Below, piece by piece: positions 4,671-5,558 of a DNA stretch of 5,558 nt. Every line of letters begins with the position of its first letter. The stretch's first letter is position 1. The notes under the pieces were generated by a model. That model did not search any database. It was not told the origin of the DNA and saw only the letters and a program-made list of their open reading frames with translations. This DNA comes from Candidatus Geohydrothermomicrobium daggyaiense (GTDB lineage Bacteria; Actinomycetota; Geothermincolia; Fen-727; JACVIW01), in the NCBI GenBank assembly GCA_015711695.1, contig JACVIW010000170.1, positions 1 through 5,558 of the forward strand, in the 5' to 3' direction. A program made the position numbers and the translations under genes.

Positions 4671-5558
4671 ATGGAATACGAGGAAATAATGGCTCGATTG
4701 AAGCAAGTCGTTGAGACCGATGTTCACCCTATACCGGAGGAAGTCCTCGAGAAAGAAAGAGAGAGATTCTTCAACACGCACGGGAAATCTCTCGAAATAT
4801 ACGAGAGGGCGAAAAAACTTATACCGGGAGGTGTCGAGCATAATCTCAGCACAAATAACCCCTTTCCACTCGCTGTTGACAGAGTCAAAGGCTACAGAAT
4901 GTGGGACGTTGATGGAAATGAATATGTAGATTACCTTATGTGCGGGGCTCCCATCATACTCGGACACCATTTCGACCCACTTGATGATGAAATAATTAAA
5001 CTCATCAAGGAAAAAGGTCCTTCATCTGGACTTACCTCTGAATATGAAATACTCGCTGCCGAACAAATCACGAAGCATATGCCTGCCGTTGATATGGTGA
5101 GATTCCTCCAGTCTGGAACGGAAGCCGCGATGGCTGCCATCAGAATTGCCCGGGCGTATACCGGAAAGACGAAGATAATCAAAATAGGCGGAAGTTATCA
5201 TGGATGGTCAGACCAGGTTGTGTATTCCCTGCACATCCCGGGCACGGGCCCTTTAAACTCGAGGGGAATACCACTTGAGTTTTACCAGCACCTTATCGAC
5301 GTTCCACCAAACGACTTTGATGCTTTAGAGAAAGCATTCGAAGAAAATAAAGATGCTGGAGGAATAGCCGCGGCTATTGTTGAGCCGGTGGGAGGTGAAT
5401 CCGGCGTTCATCCCGTTCATCCCGATTGGAACCGCAGGATAAGAGAGCTCTGCGATGCGTATGAGTCACTTCTTATATTTGACGAGGTAGTCACTGGATT
5501 CAGGCTTGACATAGGCGGTGCGCAAAAATACTTCAACATAATGCCCGATCTCACGGTG
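4671..5558 (+). CDS. Class III (GSA-like) PLP aminotransferase, 3' end beyond window
   Basis: The open frame gives 296 residues and runs off the right edge, leaving roughly two thirds of a typical protein of about 430-460. PLP fold-type I features are visible: WDVDGNEYVDY (78-88); SGTEAAMAAIRIARAYTG (148-165), the cofactor phosphate loop; YHG (176-178), with Y176 as the ring-stacking residue; VEP (237-239); and IFDEVVTGFR (269-278), with D271 bonding the pyridine nitrogen. The catalytic lysine, expected shortly after PDLTV, is outside. The best family match is glutamate-1-semialdehyde 2,1-aminomutase and its paralogues. The HemL carboxylate-binding SPVR after IPGGV is absent (EHNLSTN at 56-62), and about 36 extra residues precede IPGG. 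A paralogue using another substrate, as aminotransferase or aminomutase, is therefore more likely than HemL. It is divergent from the kinase and RuBisCO-like genes and may share their pathway. Confidence 0.9.
   Translation, partial: MEYEEIMARLKQVVETDVHPIPEEVLEKERERFFNTHGKSLEIYERAKKLIPGGVEHNLSTNNPFPLAVDRVKGYRMWDVDGNEYVDYLMCGAPIILGHHFDPLDDEIIKLIKEKGPSSGLTSEYEILAAEQITKHMPAVDMVRFLQSGTEAAMAAIRIARAYTGKTKIIKIGGSYHGWSDQVVYSLHIPGTGPLNSRGIPLEFYQHLIDVPPNDFDALEKAFEENKDAGGIAAAIVEPVGGESGVHPVHPDWNRRIRELCDAYESLLIFDEVVTGFRLDIGGAQKYFNIMPDLTV

Noticed and set aside
4542..4970. 142-codon minus-strand open frame overlapping the start of the aminotransferase gene
   Set aside because: It is antisense to a well-supported coding region, its protein resembles no family, and it covers the plus-strand promoter and ribosome site.

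Overview
The window looks bacterial: Shine-Dalgarno sites (AAGGAGG, GGAGGTG), two TTG starts, a lipobox signal peptide and a tRNA gene with an encoded CCA end. Base composition is intermediate, and ATA, AGA and AGG codons are used freely in the aminotransferase gene, as is often seen in thermophilic or deep-branching bacteria. The HNH protein is of a kind I associate with Actinobacteria, Chloroflexi and Deinococcus-like lineages. None of this fixes the phylum; an uncultured or deep-branching lineage is my guess.

Layout. On the left, everything is on the minus strand (read right to left): an HNH-family protein (1175-666), a tRNA-Arg(CCG) gene 30 nt downstream (635-560), an 81-residue protein with an Sm-like small-barrel pattern (488-243), and, 18 nt further on, the start of a lipoprotein with a pilin-like segment, cut by the window edge (224-1). 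The lipoprotein uses a TTG start, so an ATG-only search would miss it.

The main interest is on the right. A minus-strand pair encodes an FGGY carbohydrate kinase (4309-2780) and a RuBisCO-like protein (2669-1320). A 361-nt divergent regulatory region (4310-4670) separates them from a plus-strand, glutamate-1-semialdehyde-like class III aminotransferase (4671 to beyond 5558).

Working model (inference): the kinase phosphorylates a sugar or keto-sugar, and the RuBisCO-like protein acts on the resulting monophosphate. By-eye alignment shows that this protein keeps the Mg/carbamate triad (K207, D209, E210) and the first phosphate site, but has lost the RuBisCO equivalents of K177, R295 and H327. 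It should therefore not be a CO2-fixing RuBisCO, and a singly phosphorylated substrate fits. The aminotransferase lacks the SPVR motif expected of true HemL, so it probably serves the same pathway and not tetrapyrrole synthesis. I do not recognise this trio as a characterised pathway. It partly recalls D-apionate catabolism, where RuBisCO-like enzymes act on a phosphorylated keto-acid, but that pathway uses a different kinase family.
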